From: Terriglobia bacterium
Lineage (GTDB): Bacteria > Acidobacteriota > Terriglobia > Versatilivoradales > Versatilivoraceae
Length of the DNA stretch: 64,000 bases
NCBI GenBank assembly: GCA_951813285.1
Contig: OX638355.1
Span: 1,860,653 to 1,924,652, forward strand
Direction: 5' to 3'
The position numbers were made by a program, and so were the translations under genes. The notes under the pieces were generated by a model. That model had not been told where the DNA came from. It saw nothing but the letters and a program-made list of their open reading frames with translations, and made no database searches. Below, piece after piece: positions 52,844-60,746 of the stretch. Within the stretch, counting starts at the first letter, position 1, and each line of letters opens with the position of its first letter.

Positions 52844-54196
52844 ATGAGCGTTTCTTTCAGGGCGAGAAAAGAGGCCTGCCGCATCCTGCTGGTCGGCCTG
52901 GCCAGTGGGTTGCTCCTCCTGAGCCCCGCCGCAACTCCGCTGGTTCCCGAGGCCAGGGGGGATTCCATCGAGGAGCTGCGGGACAAGCTGAAAAGCAAGA
53001 AGGCCGGCGACCGCCGGAAGGCGGCCAGGGAGCTGGGCGAGACGCTCAGCCGGGAGGCCACCCCTCCGCTGCTGGGAGCGGTGGGGGACAAGGACCCCGA
53101 GGTTCGCCGTGCGGTCGTCAAGTCCCTGGGACTGATCAGGGATTCCGGCGCCGTCACCATGCTGTTGACCGTTCTCGAGGATGGGGTGCCCGAGGTGCGC
53201 CGGGAGGCCATCATCGCCCTGGTCAACCTCTATACCGAGCAGGACGCCAGCTTTTTCCTGACCCGGCAGGCCAAGCGCCTCTACGCCCGGCTGAACCCCT
53301 TCAGCGGACCGGTGCCCAGCGATGACACCGTCATCGAGGCCGACGTGACGGTGGCTCCGGCCGTCATCGACGGCATCGCCGAGCGCCTGCGCGACTCCAA
53401 TAGAGAGGTGCGCTTCTACGCCGCCAACGCCCTGGGGGTGTTGCGGGGAAAGGCGGCGATTCCCAAGATGGTGGAGGGCATGAACGGCGCCGAGCCCAAC
53501 CTGCAGGTGGCCATCCTGCAGTCGTTCTACAAGATCAGGGACCGCTCGGTGGCCGGGGATGTCCAGCCCTATCTTCTGAATACCAACAAGAAGGTGCGCA
53601 ACGAGGCCATCCTGACCCTGGGGCTCTTCAAGAGCCTGGAGGCGCTGCCCCAGATTCAGACACTCTACGATCAGAATCCCGGCCGCGACGTCCGGCTGAA
53701 TTGTCTGGAGGCCATGGCGCTTATCGGCGACGCCGGCTCACTGCCCGTGTTTCGGCGCCACCTGGGCGACGGGGGACCCAAGTACCGCCAGTTCGCCGCC
53801 GAGGGCATTGGCAGGGCGGGAGATGCTTCGGTGGCGGGAGATGTGTCGAGGGCTTTTCTGGCCGAGAAGAAGCCCGCCCCCAGGCTGGCCATGAGCTTTG
53901 CCCTCTACGGCCTGGGACGCAAGGAGCACCTGGACCAGATGGTGGCGGCTCTCAAGGAGCGGCTCATCCACCAGCAGGCCCTGGCCTATCTGCTTGAATT
54001 GAAAACCCGGGTGTCGCCCGAACTGGTGAACTACCTGAACGACAGCAACCCATTGATCCGCAGAAGGCTTTGCCTGGTCCTGGGGCAGATCGGGGACAGC
54101 GCTACTGCCGAGAATCTGCGGCCCCTGCTGAAGGACAACGACCCCGAGGTGGTGTCGGAAGCCACCCGGGCGCTGCGCCGCATCGGGGCGCGGTAG
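52844..54196 (+). CDS. Exported HEAT-repeat protein
   Basis: A 450-residue protein with an N-terminal signal peptide (residues 12-37, ILLVGLASGLLLLSPAAT). The rest is HEAT-like helical repeats about 31 residues long, for example LLGAVGDKDPEVRRAVVKSLG, LRDSNREVRFYAANALG and LLKDNDPEVVSEATRALRRIG. It resembles phycobilisome-lyase/PBS_HEAT repeat proteins. These are scaffolds for protein-protein contacts; no enzymatic role is likely. It is probably periplasmic or outer-membrane bound. A minus-strand terminator lies just downstream of it. Confidence 0.85.
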   Translation: MSVSFRARKEACRILLVGLASGLLLLSPAATPLVPEARGDSIEELRDKLKSKKAGDRRKAARELGETLSREATPPLLGAVGDKDPEVRRAVVKSLGLIRDSGAVTMLLTVLEDGVPEVRREAIIALVNLYTEQDASFFLTRQAKRLYARLNPFSGPVPSDDTVIEADVTVAPAVIDGIAERLRDSNREVRFYAANALGVLRGKAAIPKMVEGMNGAEPNLQVAILQSFYKIRDRSVAGDVQPYLLNTNKKVRNEAILTLGLFKSLEALPQIQTLYDQNPGRDVRLNCLEAMALIGDAGSLPVFRRHLGDGGPKYRQFAAEGIGRAGDASVAGDVSRAFLAEKKPAPRLAMSFALYGLGRKEHLDQMVAALKERLIHQQALAYLLELKTRVSPELVNYLNDSNPLIRRRLCLVLGQIGDSATAENLRPLLKDNDPEVVSEATRALRRIGAR

Positions 54197-54265
54197 CGGC
54201 TATCGTTGCGTACCGCTTCCGGCCTTTCCCCGAGATCCCTGCAGATCGCGCAGGCTGCGCATGAC

Positions 54266-54295
54266 AAAAAAAATCCCCGGGCCGAGCCCGGGGGA
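54266..54295 (-). terminator. Rho-independent terminator of the mini-protein 2 gene
   Basis: On the minus strand a stem of CCCCGGGC and GCCCGGGG around a three-base loop is followed by eight T residues. It begins nine bases after the stop of the gene ending at 54304. On the plus strand it could also slow transcripts from the HEAT gene. Confidence 0.82.
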
Positions 54296-54303
54296 TGCAG
54301 TTG

Positions 54304-54516
54304 TCACTTCTTCTGCTTTGCCAACTCTCCTCTGGTAAATCCTTCGAACAGTCCTTCCAGCCGCGCCATTCGTTCTCTGAGGTCTGCTACGTCTTCTCGG
54401 ACGTAGTGAATTTCTTGTTTCAACTCCTCTCGGATGTCGGTTGAGACTTTCCAACCGAGGCCGATCAAGGCCACGCCCAGGATGCCGATGGCAATCAACT
54501 CCGCGCTGATATTCAT
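54304..54516 (-). CDS. Mini membrane protein with coiled coil, paralogue 2 of 4
   Basis: A 70-residue protein: membrane helix MNISAELIAIGILGVALIG, then a short coiled coil ending ERMARLEGLFEGFTRGE. AAAGGAG lies eight bases before the ATG. The 70 bases upstream of the ATG, including GACAAGTTAGGGGGTTC and AGGTTCGTCACAGTG on the coding strand, are nearly identical in paralogues 3 and 4. A strong terminator follows the stop. Function unknown. Confidence 0.75.
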   Translation of the reverse strand: MNISAELIAIGILGVALIGLGWKVSTDIREELKQEIHYVREDVADLRERMARLEGLFEGFTRGELAKQKK

Positions 54517-54677
54517 TGTCGATGCTCCTTTCACTGTGACGAACCTGCTGAGAGGGAGATCAGACAAGTTAGGGGGTTCTGTTGTTGACGGCTCACTGGG
54601 TCAGTATACCACGACAAGCCGGGCTCGAGAGATGAGGGCTTGCCGAGCGGCAGGGGAAGGCTTTGCTCGGTCGGCGG

Positions 54678-54941
54678 CTATTTGGCGGGCTCGGCCTTCA
54701 ACTCCAGTTCCTCGGTAAAGCGACCCTCTATCCAGCCTTCCAATCGGGCCATGCGCTGTTCCAGGCCGCCGATGCGATCGCCGAGTACGGCTACATTCCC
54801 TCGGAGGTCGGCTACGTCCTCCCGGACGTAGTGAATTTCTTGCCTGAAGTCATGTTTGATATCGGATGAGACCTTCCATCCGAGGCTGACCAGGGATACG
54901 CCGAGAATGCCGATGGCAATCAGTTCCGGGCTGATATTCAT
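54678..54941 (-). CDS. Mini membrane protein with coiled coil, paralogue 3 of 4
   Basis: An 87-residue protein. N-terminal helix MNISPELIAIGILGVSLVSLGW, then IHYVREDVADLRG and a heptad region DRIGGLEQRMARLEGWIEGRF, ending in an acidic/basic tail. It is intermediate in length between paralogues 2 and 4. AAAGGAG precedes the ATG. It is part of a tandem array with a period near 415 bases, so the copies arose by duplication including the promoter. Function unknown. Confidence 0.75.
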   Translation of the reverse strand: MNISPELIAIGILGVSLVSLGWKVSSDIKHDFRQEIHYVREDVADLRGNVAVLGDRIGGLEQRMARLEGWIEGRFTEELELKAEPAK

Positions 54942-55102
54942 TGTCGATGCTCCTTTCACTGTGACGAACCTGCTGAGAGGGAGATCAGACAAGTCAGGGG
55001 GTTCTGTTGTTGACGGCTGACTGGGTCAGTATACCACGACAAGCCGGGCTCGAGAGATGAGGGCTTGCCGAGCGACAGGTGAAGGCTTTGCTCGGTCGGC
55101 GG

Positions 55103-55345
55103 TTATTTGGCGGGCTTGGCCTTCAACTCCAATTCCTCGGTAAAGCGACCCTCTATCCAGCCTTCAAATCGGGCCATACGCTGCTCCAGGCTGCCGATGC
55201 GATTGCCAAGGTCGGCCACATCTTCTCGGACATAGTGGATTTCTTGTTTCAACTCCTGTCGGATGTCGGTTGAGACTTTCCAACCGAGGCTGACCAGGGC
55301 CACGCCGAGAATGCCGATGGCAATCAACTCCGGGCTGATATTCAT
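55103..55345 (-). CDS. Mini membrane protein with coiled coil, paralogue 4 of 4
   Basis: An 80-residue protein with membrane helix MNISPELIAIGILGVALVSLGW and coiled coil IGSLEQRMARFEGWIEGRF. It shares the AAAGGAG and upstream leader with paralogues 2 and 3. It appears to be the first gene of the array on the minus strand. It lies divergently from the pil operon. Function unknown; the fixed membrane helix and variable coil length suggest membrane-anchored partners that assemble with each other. Confidence 0.75.
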   Translation of the reverse strand: MNISPELIAIGILGVALVSLGWKVSTDIRQELKQEIHYVREDVADLGNRIGSLEQRMARFEGWIEGRFTEELELKAKPAK

Positions 55346-55483
55346 TGTCGATGCTCCTTTCACTGTGACGAACCTGCTGAGAGGGAGATCAGACAAGTTA
55401 AGGGGTTCGGGTGTTGACGACTCACTGGGGTATTCTACCACGAAGAGCCGGGCTTGAAAGGGGTATACCCGAGTCGATCCGGC

Positions 55484-55512
55484 TTGACAGCGACCCCCTT
55501 TCGCCTTAAGAT
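55484..55512 (+). promoter_or_regulatory. Sigma-70-like promoter of the pil operon
   Basis: TTGACA at 55484-55489 is a perfect -35 element. A 17-base spacer leads to TAAGAT at 55507-55512, which keeps the first two and last two bases of TATAAT. It lies about 170 bases upstream of pilM and faces it. Confidence 0.6.
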
Positions 55513-55681
55513 TTTCCTGCTTACTCCCTCCCGCTGCATCTCCCTCTGAGTTCGGCCCGTTCGGTTTTTCAGACCGTGACGGGCCGGCAAGCGGTCCCCC
55601 GATTGATCTCCCCGGGGGGCCGGATTCTGCCGCGTTCTCCCTCCTTTTCCCCTCTCTACTTCGCTATGCGGGAGCGTACGG

Positions 55682-56734
55682 ATGGGTCTGTTCTCCGGAG
55701 GCGAAACTCTGGCGGGCCTGGACCTGGGATCCAGCGCCGTCAAGGCGGTGGAGTTGCGCCGCGTCCGGGCCGGTTTCGAGCTGGTTCGCGCCGGACTCGA
55801 GCCCCTGGAGCCGGGGGCGGTGGCCGAGGGCGCCATCGGGGATCCGGACTCGGTGGCGGAGGCCGTTCGCAGAGTCTTCAGCCGATGCCGGATCAGAGCC
55901 CGGAGGGTGGCCACCTCGGTTTCGGGTCATTCGGTGATCGTCAAGAAGCTCACCCTGCCGGCCATGAGCCCGGAGGAACTGGAGGAATCCATCCAGTGGG
56001 AGGCCCGGCAGGTGATTCCCTTCGATCTGTCGGACGTACACCTGGACCATCAGGTTCTGGGAGACGCCTCCGCCGGGGGAGACACCCAGGTCCTGCTGGT
56101 GGCGGCCCGCAAGGAGAGGGTTGCGAGCCGGCTGGAGGCCATCGCCGGGGCCGGCCTGTCTCCCCTGATCGTGGACGTGGACGGTTTTGCACTGCAGAAC
56201 GCCTACGAGGCCAACTATGGCGACGGCTCCGCGGTCACGGCCGCCCTGCTCCATATCGGCGCCGCCGTCACCAACGTGGTGGTGACGCGGGGCGGTGTCC
56301 CGCTGTTCACCCGAGACCTGTCGGCCGGCGGAAACCAGTTGACCGGACTGCTGCAGAAGGAGCTCCGGATCGGTTTCGAGGAAGCCGAGCGGATAAAGCG
56401 GGAAAGCGGGGTGGAAGCTCTGGAAGCAGGGCCGGCCGGCGCTCTTCTCCATTCGGTCGTGGAGACCCTGCTGCTGGAGATTCGCAAGAGCCTGGACCTG
56501 TTCGAGGCCGGCGCCGAAGGCGAATCCATACAGCGGGTCTATGTGAGCGGCGGATGCTCGGGCCTGGCGGGGCTGGTCGAACGGCTGCAGAGCGGGCTGG
56601 ATCTTCCCCTGGAACCCCTGGACCCCTTCAAGAGCATAGCCGTCGGGAGAGGTGTGAACGAGGAGAGCCTCTACCGGCAGGCTCCCAGCCTGGCGGTGGC
56701 GGTGGGCCTGGCTCTGAGGGGCTTCCATGATTAG
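55682..56734 (+). CDS. pilM: Type IV pilus assembly protein PilM
   Basis: A 350-residue actin-like cytoplasmic protein. The N-terminal phosphate-1 motif is GLDLGSSAVKAVEL, then SVSGHSVIVKKLTLP and QWEARQVIPFDLSDVHLD, all typical of PilM. The second nucleotide motif region is LLHIGAAVTNVVV and the third VYVSGGCSGLAGLVE. PilM binds the N-terminal tail of PilN (INLxG motif) at the inner membrane. ATG 55682 is used; the stop overlaps pilN by eight bases. Confidence 0.95.
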   Translation: MGLFSGGETLAGLDLGSSAVKAVELRRVRAGFELVRAGLEPLEPGAVAEGAIGDPDSVAEAVRRVFSRCRIRARRVATSVSGHSVIVKKLTLPAMSPEELEESIQWEARQVIPFDLSDVHLDHQVLGDASAGGDTQVLLVAARKERVASRLEAIAGAGLSPLIVDVDGFALQNAYEANYGDGSAVTAALLHIGAAVTNVVVTRGGVPLFTRDLSAGGNQLTGLLQKELRIGFEEAERIKRESGVEALEAGPAGALLHSVVETLLLEIRKSLDLFEAGAEGESIQRVYVSGGCSGLAGLVERLQSGLDLPLEPLDPFKSIAVGRGVNEESLYRQAPSLAVAVGLALRGFHD

Positions 56735-57350
56735 GATCAATCTGGTGGGAGATTGGGGAGCTGGGCAGTCGGAAACGCCGGGGCGCATGGGCCGGGCCGG
56801 CCGTGGTCGCGCCTTTCAGCGGCTGCTCTCCCTGGGGGTGATGCTGGGCGCGGCGTCGGTCCTCCTGAACTGGCGCATGGAACAGGCGGCCCGCGTCCAA
56901 CGGCTGGAGGCTCAAATCCAGCAGGTGCGCGGGCAGAGGCAGCGCCAACTGGACCTGTCCCGGGAGATCCAGCAACTGGAGCAGCAGGGCCAGCGGATGG
57001 AGGGGCGCATCCGGGCCATAGAGCGGCTCCGGGCCCGCCAGGCGCGTCCAGCCAGGGTGCTGGATCTGCTGGGAGACAGCGTCCAGGCCGTTCCGGGGCT
57101 GCGTCTGCAGGAACTGAGCCGGAAGGACGGGGCCTTCTCGCTCCGCGGGTTGGTCTCGGCGGAATCCGAGCGGGTTTCGGAATTCATCGCCCGATTGCAG
57201 CGCACCGGCGAATTCCACCGGGTGGAGCTGGTCCACTTCCAGGAGCAGGACGGCAGTTACGCCTTTGCCCTTTCCCTTGAGGAGGCCGATTCTGAGGAAT
57301 CGCGGAGGGGACAGGAGGAGGAGTCCGGAGGAACGGGCAATCTGGAGTGA
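56727..57350 (+). CDS. pilN: Type IV pilus assembly protein PilN
   Basis: A 207-residue bitopic protein. The N-terminus MIRINLVGD carries the INLxG-like motif that docks into PilM. A membrane helix lies at about residues 31-50 (LLSLGVMLGAASVLLNW), then a coiled coil (QIQQVRGQRQRQLDLSREIQ) and a ferredoxin-like periplasmic domain. Overlap with pilM shows translational coupling. In most genomes pilO follows immediately, but here a GxxExxY gene of about 380 bases intervenes. Confidence 0.92.
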   Translation: MIRINLVGDWGAGQSETPGRMGRAGRGRAFQRLLSLGVMLGAASVLLNWRMEQAARVQRLEAQIQQVRGQRQRQLDLSREIQQLEQQGQRMEGRIRAIERLRARQARPARVLDLLGDSVQAVPGLRLQELSRKDGAFSLRGLVSAESERVSEFIARLQRTGEFHRVELVHFQEQDGSYAFALSLEEADSEESRRGQEEESGGTGNLE

Positions 57351-57432
57351 AAGGCTCGGGTGGTACCCGGCGCCCGGAGACAGTCTGTTGAGGCATTTGC
57401 AACATCCGGCAGCGGGACCGTTGCCGGCAATG

Positions 57433-57459
57433 GCCACAAAAGGCACAAAAAACACAAAA
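57433..57459. repeat. Left inverted repeat of the pil-operon GxxExxY insertion
   Basis: The 27 bases at 57433-57459 (GCCACAAAAGGCACAAAAA type, micro-iterated) form an imperfect inverted pair with 57842-57868. No gene is seen in 57351-57471 besides this. Confidence 0.75.
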
Positions 57460-57471
57460 ACGAGCCGAACG

Positions 57472-57849
57472 ATGAGAAACGACCAAGGCATGCGAACTTT
57501 GTGTGATCAGATCCGGCAGACGGCCTTCGACCTGTTTGGATACCTTCGCAACGGGCATCTCGAGAAGGTATACGAAAACGGGATGGCCCACCGTCTGAGA
57601 AAAATTGGCTTGGATGTCGAACGACAAAGAGCCCTGCAGGTGCGAGATGAGGACGGCACCATCCTTGGCAACTACTTTGCTGATTTGTTTGTAGAAAACT
57701 GCCTCATCCTTGAACTGAAAGCCTGCAAGGCGCTGACGTCCGAACATGTGGCACAAGTGCTGGGCTATCTGCGTGCATCCGGTCAACGCGACGCCATGCT
57801 GATCAACTTCGGATCGTCAAGACTCGAGATCAAGAAATTCGTTTTGTGA
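57472..57849 (+). CDS. GxxExxY protein inserted in the pil operon
   Basis: A 125-residue GxxExxY-family protein. The motif region reads GYLRNGHLEKVYENGMAHRL, so the leading Gly is followed by HLEKVY (ExxY kept). The nuclease-like FADLFVENCLILELKA and LGYLRASGQRDAMLINFGSS follow. ATG 57472 is preferred, although ATG 57430 and 57490 are possible. The last codons and stop overlap the right inverted repeat at 57842-57868. It is the only gene between pilN and pilO and should not be a pilus component. Confidence 0.82.
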   Translation: MRNDQGMRTLCDQIRQTAFDLFGYLRNGHLEKVYENGMAHRLRKIGLDVERQRALQVRDEDGTILGNYFADLFVENCLILELKACKALTSEHVAQVLGYLRASGQRDAMLINFGSSRLEIKKFVL

Positions 57850-57868
57850 CTTTTGTGCTTTTTGTGGC
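57842..57868. repeat. Right inverted repeat of the pil-operon GxxExxY insertion
   Basis: The 27 bases TTTTGTGACTTTTGTGC and following are the imperfect reverse complement of 57433-57459. The stop codon of the GxxExxY gene (TGA at 57847-57849) lies inside the arm. Confidence 0.75.
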
Positions 57869-57985
57869 TATACAGCAGTTTTCACCAAGTCGCACCCGAA
57901 ATTGAACAAGGGCAGAACATCACGTGTGCCGGCAAAATGACCTGCCCCGTTGCGAATTTTGCAAAAGGCTCTTTTGGAAATTCCT

Positions 57986-58009
57986 GCCCCCGGGCGGGAG
58001 CCCGGGGGC
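57986..58009. repeat. Hairpin in the pilN-pilO interval
   Basis: A ten-base perfect stem GCCCCCGGGC pairs with GCCCGGGGGC around GGGA. It resembles the hairpin that leads family B elements. It has no T-run, so it is not called a terminator. The remaining bases 57869-58132 show no gene. Confidence 0.6.
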
Positions 58010-58132
58010 GTGGGAATCCCGCGCCGCCGTAGCCGCGTTGTCGGCGAATCGGGTGCGACGCCTCGAAACGCGCCACGTTGCCCGAATGGCGTTCATCCCG
58101 CGCTCCGGGTCAGCCTTGAAAGAAACGATCCC

Positions 58133-59122
58133 ATGACCCTCACCACCCAAGTCCCTCCCTGGCTGCAGCACCTGGGAATCCCCATGGGCCTGGGCGGACT
58201 GGTCCTGGGACTGGGCTGGTACCTCTTCGTCTCCGGCTATGGAGCTGAAATCGAACTGCGCCGGGGGCAGTTGGAAGCCCTGAGCCGGGAGGTGGGGCAG
58301 GGAGCAGGGCTGGAGCAGCAGCTCCAGGAGCGGTCCAGTCGGAACCGGGGGTTGGTCTCGAAGCTGGCAAGCCTCGAGGCGGCCCTGCCGGAGGAGGAGG
58401 CGGCGATGGGCCTGCCGGGTCATCTGCAGGAAGCGGCAGCAGCGTCCGGATTGAAGGTCAAGGGGATTCGAAAGATGCCCGCACAGGAGGGAGAGACCTT
58501 CTCCCGCGAACCCCACGGGCTGGTGCTGGCCGGCGCCTACCACGACCTGGGAGGCTTCTGTGGCAGGCTGTCCGGGCTGGGCCCCATCGTGAGCCTGGAG
58601 GATTTGCGGATCGCGGCCGCCGGCTCGGAGGATCCCCTCCACACCCTCACCGCCGACCTCACAGCGGTTCTCCATCGCTACCGGCCGGCCGCGGACAAGG
58701 TCGAGGCCCCCGCCGATTCCGGGCTGCCCGCCGATTCCGCGTCCCCCGCACGGCAGACTGCCTACCCCTACCGGGCCCGGGGGCGGCGCGATCCCTTTGG
58801 CCTCCCGCGGGCTCCCGCGCCTCTTCCTCCCGCCGCCCCCACCGCCAGGCCGCTCGGCTTGAAGGGCCAACGGGTGTCGGAACTGAAGCTGGTGGGGCTG
58901 GTGGAGGCCGGGGGAGAATACACGGCCTTGGCCACCGGCCGCCGGGACCGCTCCTTTCTGCTGAAAAAGGGAGACCGACTGTTCGACGGCAGGGTCCTTG
59001 AGATCGGCGGGGACGGGGTGGTCTTTTCTGAGCGGGTTGAGGGGGACGACACAGGGAAACGGACTCGCCGGGTGGTCAGGAAGCTGCATCCGGCGCCGGG
59101 GGAGGCCGGTAATGGGAACTGA
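58133..59122 (+). CDS. pilO: PilO-PilP fusion protein
   Basis: A 329-residue protein combining two type IV pilus assembly factors. Residues 1-195 are PilO-like: a membrane helix at about 15-38 (GLGGLVLGLGWYLFVSGY), a coiled coil and a ferredoxin-like domain with YHDLGGFCGRLSGLGPIVSLEDL. A Pro-rich linker leads to a PilP-like domain (about 245-315) with RRDPFGLPR, LSELKLVGLV-like (LKLVGLVEAGGEYTAL) and KKGDRLFDGRVLEIGGDGVVF. The lipobox of a free PilP is missing, because membrane anchoring is provided by the PilO helix. ATG 58133 is used; pilQ begins ten bases before the stop. Confidence 0.88.
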   Translation: MTLTTQVPPWLQHLGIPMGLGGLVLGLGWYLFVSGYGAEIELRRGQLEALSREVGQGAGLEQQLQERSSRNRGLVSKLASLEAALPEEEAAMGLPGHLQEAAAASGLKVKGIRKMPAQEGETFSREPHGLVLAGAYHDLGGFCGRLSGLGPIVSLEDLRIAAAGSEDPLHTLTADLTAVLHRYRPAADKVEAPADSGLPADSASPARQTAYPYRARGRRDPFGLPRAPAPLPPAAPTARPLGLKGQRVSELKLVGLVEAGGEYTALATGRRDRSFLLKKGDRLFDGRVLEIGGDGVVFSERVEGDDTGKRTRRVVRKLHPAPGEAGNGN

Positions 59123-60530
59123 CTCGAGACTTCGCCTGGCCCTGTGGGGATGCGGGCTGTGGCTTTGCTGGCAGGGAGTCGCCGGGCCGTGGGGCTGGTG
59201 CGATGCGGCGGAGTCCGGCGGGACGAAACCCGAGCCCGCCGCCGAGGCGAGGCCTCCGGCTTCCGCGGCGGAGTCCGCCTACTCCGGGGAACGAATCTCG
59301 CTGGAGCTGAAGGACGCCGACCTCAAGGACTTCTTTCGCCTCATCGGCGACATCAGCGGCCTCAACATCGTCCTGGACCCCGACGTGGAAGGGTCCCTCA
59401 CCCTCTTCCTCAAGGAGGTGCCCTGGGACCAGGCTCTGGACGTGGTGCTGGAGAACCAGGGCATGGTCAGGCACTTGAGCGGCAGCGTGCTCAGGATCGC
59501 CAGGCTCTCGACCCTGGGGGCGGAACAGCAGCAGCAACAGCGGCTGGCCCAGGCCAGGGTGGCGGCGGCCGACCTGGAGACCCGGATTCGCCGGCCCAGC
59601 TTCGCCAAGGCCGCGGAACTGAGTCCCATCCTCAAGAAGGCGCTCTCCCCCCGGGGAGACATCATCGTGGATGAACGCACCAACGCCCTGGTCGTTTCGG
59701 ACATTCCACCCCGTCTGGAGGCGGTCGACGCCCTCTTGCGGGAGCTGGACCGCAAGGTCCGCCAGGTGGAGATCGAAGCCCGGGTGGTGGCCGCCAGCCG
59801 GAGTTTCCTGCAGGACATCGGGGTCCAATGGAACGCGCTTTACGGGCGGCAGGCCCGGACAGGGCAGCAGGAGGGATCGGGCTCCGATCCGGCCTTCAGC
59901 CCCTTTCCGATGCTGGATGCTCCCGCCTCCGGCGGAGAGCCGTCTACGGGGGAGCGGCGCTCGCGGCTGAGCCTCGACCTGCAAACCGGCGCAGCCGCTC
60001 GCCCCCTCACCCTTGCCGCCGGGCTGGCGGCCGACTTCGTCCTCGACGCCCTCATCACCGCCGCCGAACGCAAGGGAAACGCCAAGCTGCTCTCCAAACC
60101 CAAGATCCTGACCCAGAACAACGTGGAAGGGGTGGTCAAGCAGGGAATCCAGATCCCCATCCAGACCACCGTGAACAACACCGTCTCGGCCCGCTTCATC
60201 GATTTCGTGCTGCGCCTCACCGTGACACCGCGGATCACCCGGCAGGACGCCATCCTGCTGAGCGTCGACATCGAAAATTCCACTCCCGACTTTTCCCGCC
60301 AGGTCCAGGGGATTCCCACCGTCAACACCCACCAGACCACCACCACCATCCTGGTGAACAACGGCGGCACGGTGGCGATCGGGGGAATCCTGATCGACAG
60401 CCGCCAGGACAGCCGCGGCCAGGTGCCCGGTCTGGGCGAAATCCCGATCGTGGGCGCCCTCTTCCGCAACCGCTCCCTGGTCCGGGAAACCCGCGAGCTG
60501 ATCTTCTTCCTCTCACCGCGGATTTTGTAG
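59112..60530 (+). CDS. pilQ: Type IV pilus secretin PilQ
   Basis: A 472-residue secretin that forms the outer-membrane pore for the pilus. A signal peptide lies near residues 5-30. One secretin N-terminal domain begins at about 60 (ISLELKDADLKDFFRLIGDI), with VPWDQALDVVLENQGM typical of PilQ. The second has SPILKKALSPRGDIIVDERTNALVVSD. The secretin core has LLSKPKILTQNNVEG, FIDFVLRLTVTPRIT and NGGTVAIGGILID, ending LGEIPIVGALFRNRS and ELIFFLSPRIL. N-terminal AMIN domains are absent, so the protein is short. Confidence 0.93.
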   Translation: MGTDSRLRLALWGCGLWLCWQGVAGPWGWCDAAESGGTKPEPAAEARPPASAAESAYSGERISLELKDADLKDFFRLIGDISGLNIVLDPDVEGSLTLFLKEVPWDQALDVVLENQGMVRHLSGSVLRIARLSTLGAEQQQQQRLAQARVAAADLETRIRRPSFAKAAELSPILKKALSPRGDIIVDERTNALVVSDIPPRLEAVDALLRELDRKVRQVEIEARVVAASRSFLQDIGVQWNALYGRQARTGQQEGSGSDPAFSPFPMLDAPASGGEPSTGERRSRLSLDLQTGAAARPLTLAAGLAADFVLDALITAAERKGNAKLLSKPKILTQNNVEGVVKQGIQIPIQTTVNNTVSARFIDFVLRLTVTPRITRQDAILLSVDIENSTPDFSRQVQGIPTVNTHQTTTTILVNNGGTVAIGGILIDSRQDSRGQVPGLGEIPIVGALFRNRSLVRETRELIFFLSPRIL

Positions 60531-60746
60531 AAGGGGCGGACCGGGTTGGCCGGCATCCTCTTGAAAGGGTGGTGGGTCTTGGGACAGCGCTATTAGTTCG
60601 CCGCGTACGTGGCTGCGGTAGCGGGGATTTCCATACGAGCGGCGAAGCCGCGTCAGCACTTAGCCGTGGGCGTCAGCCCATGGAAAAAAGCTCCCTCAAA
60701 CGACCGAGCCGCGAAGGCGGCGACAGAAAATGAGAGGAGAGTAACC
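60531..60746. repeat. Left family B end of the IS200-like element
   Basis: Family B sequence at 60630-60726 is inverted relative to 61212-61311. It contains the GGGCGTCAGCCC-type hairpin and GCCGCGAAGGCGGC near 60709-60722. The remaining bases to pilQ are unique. Confidence 0.8.

Noticed and set aside
57986-58009. Strong GC hairpin between pilN and pilO considered as a terminator
   Set aside because: There is no T-run on either strand, and the sequence resembles the hairpin leading family B repeats.
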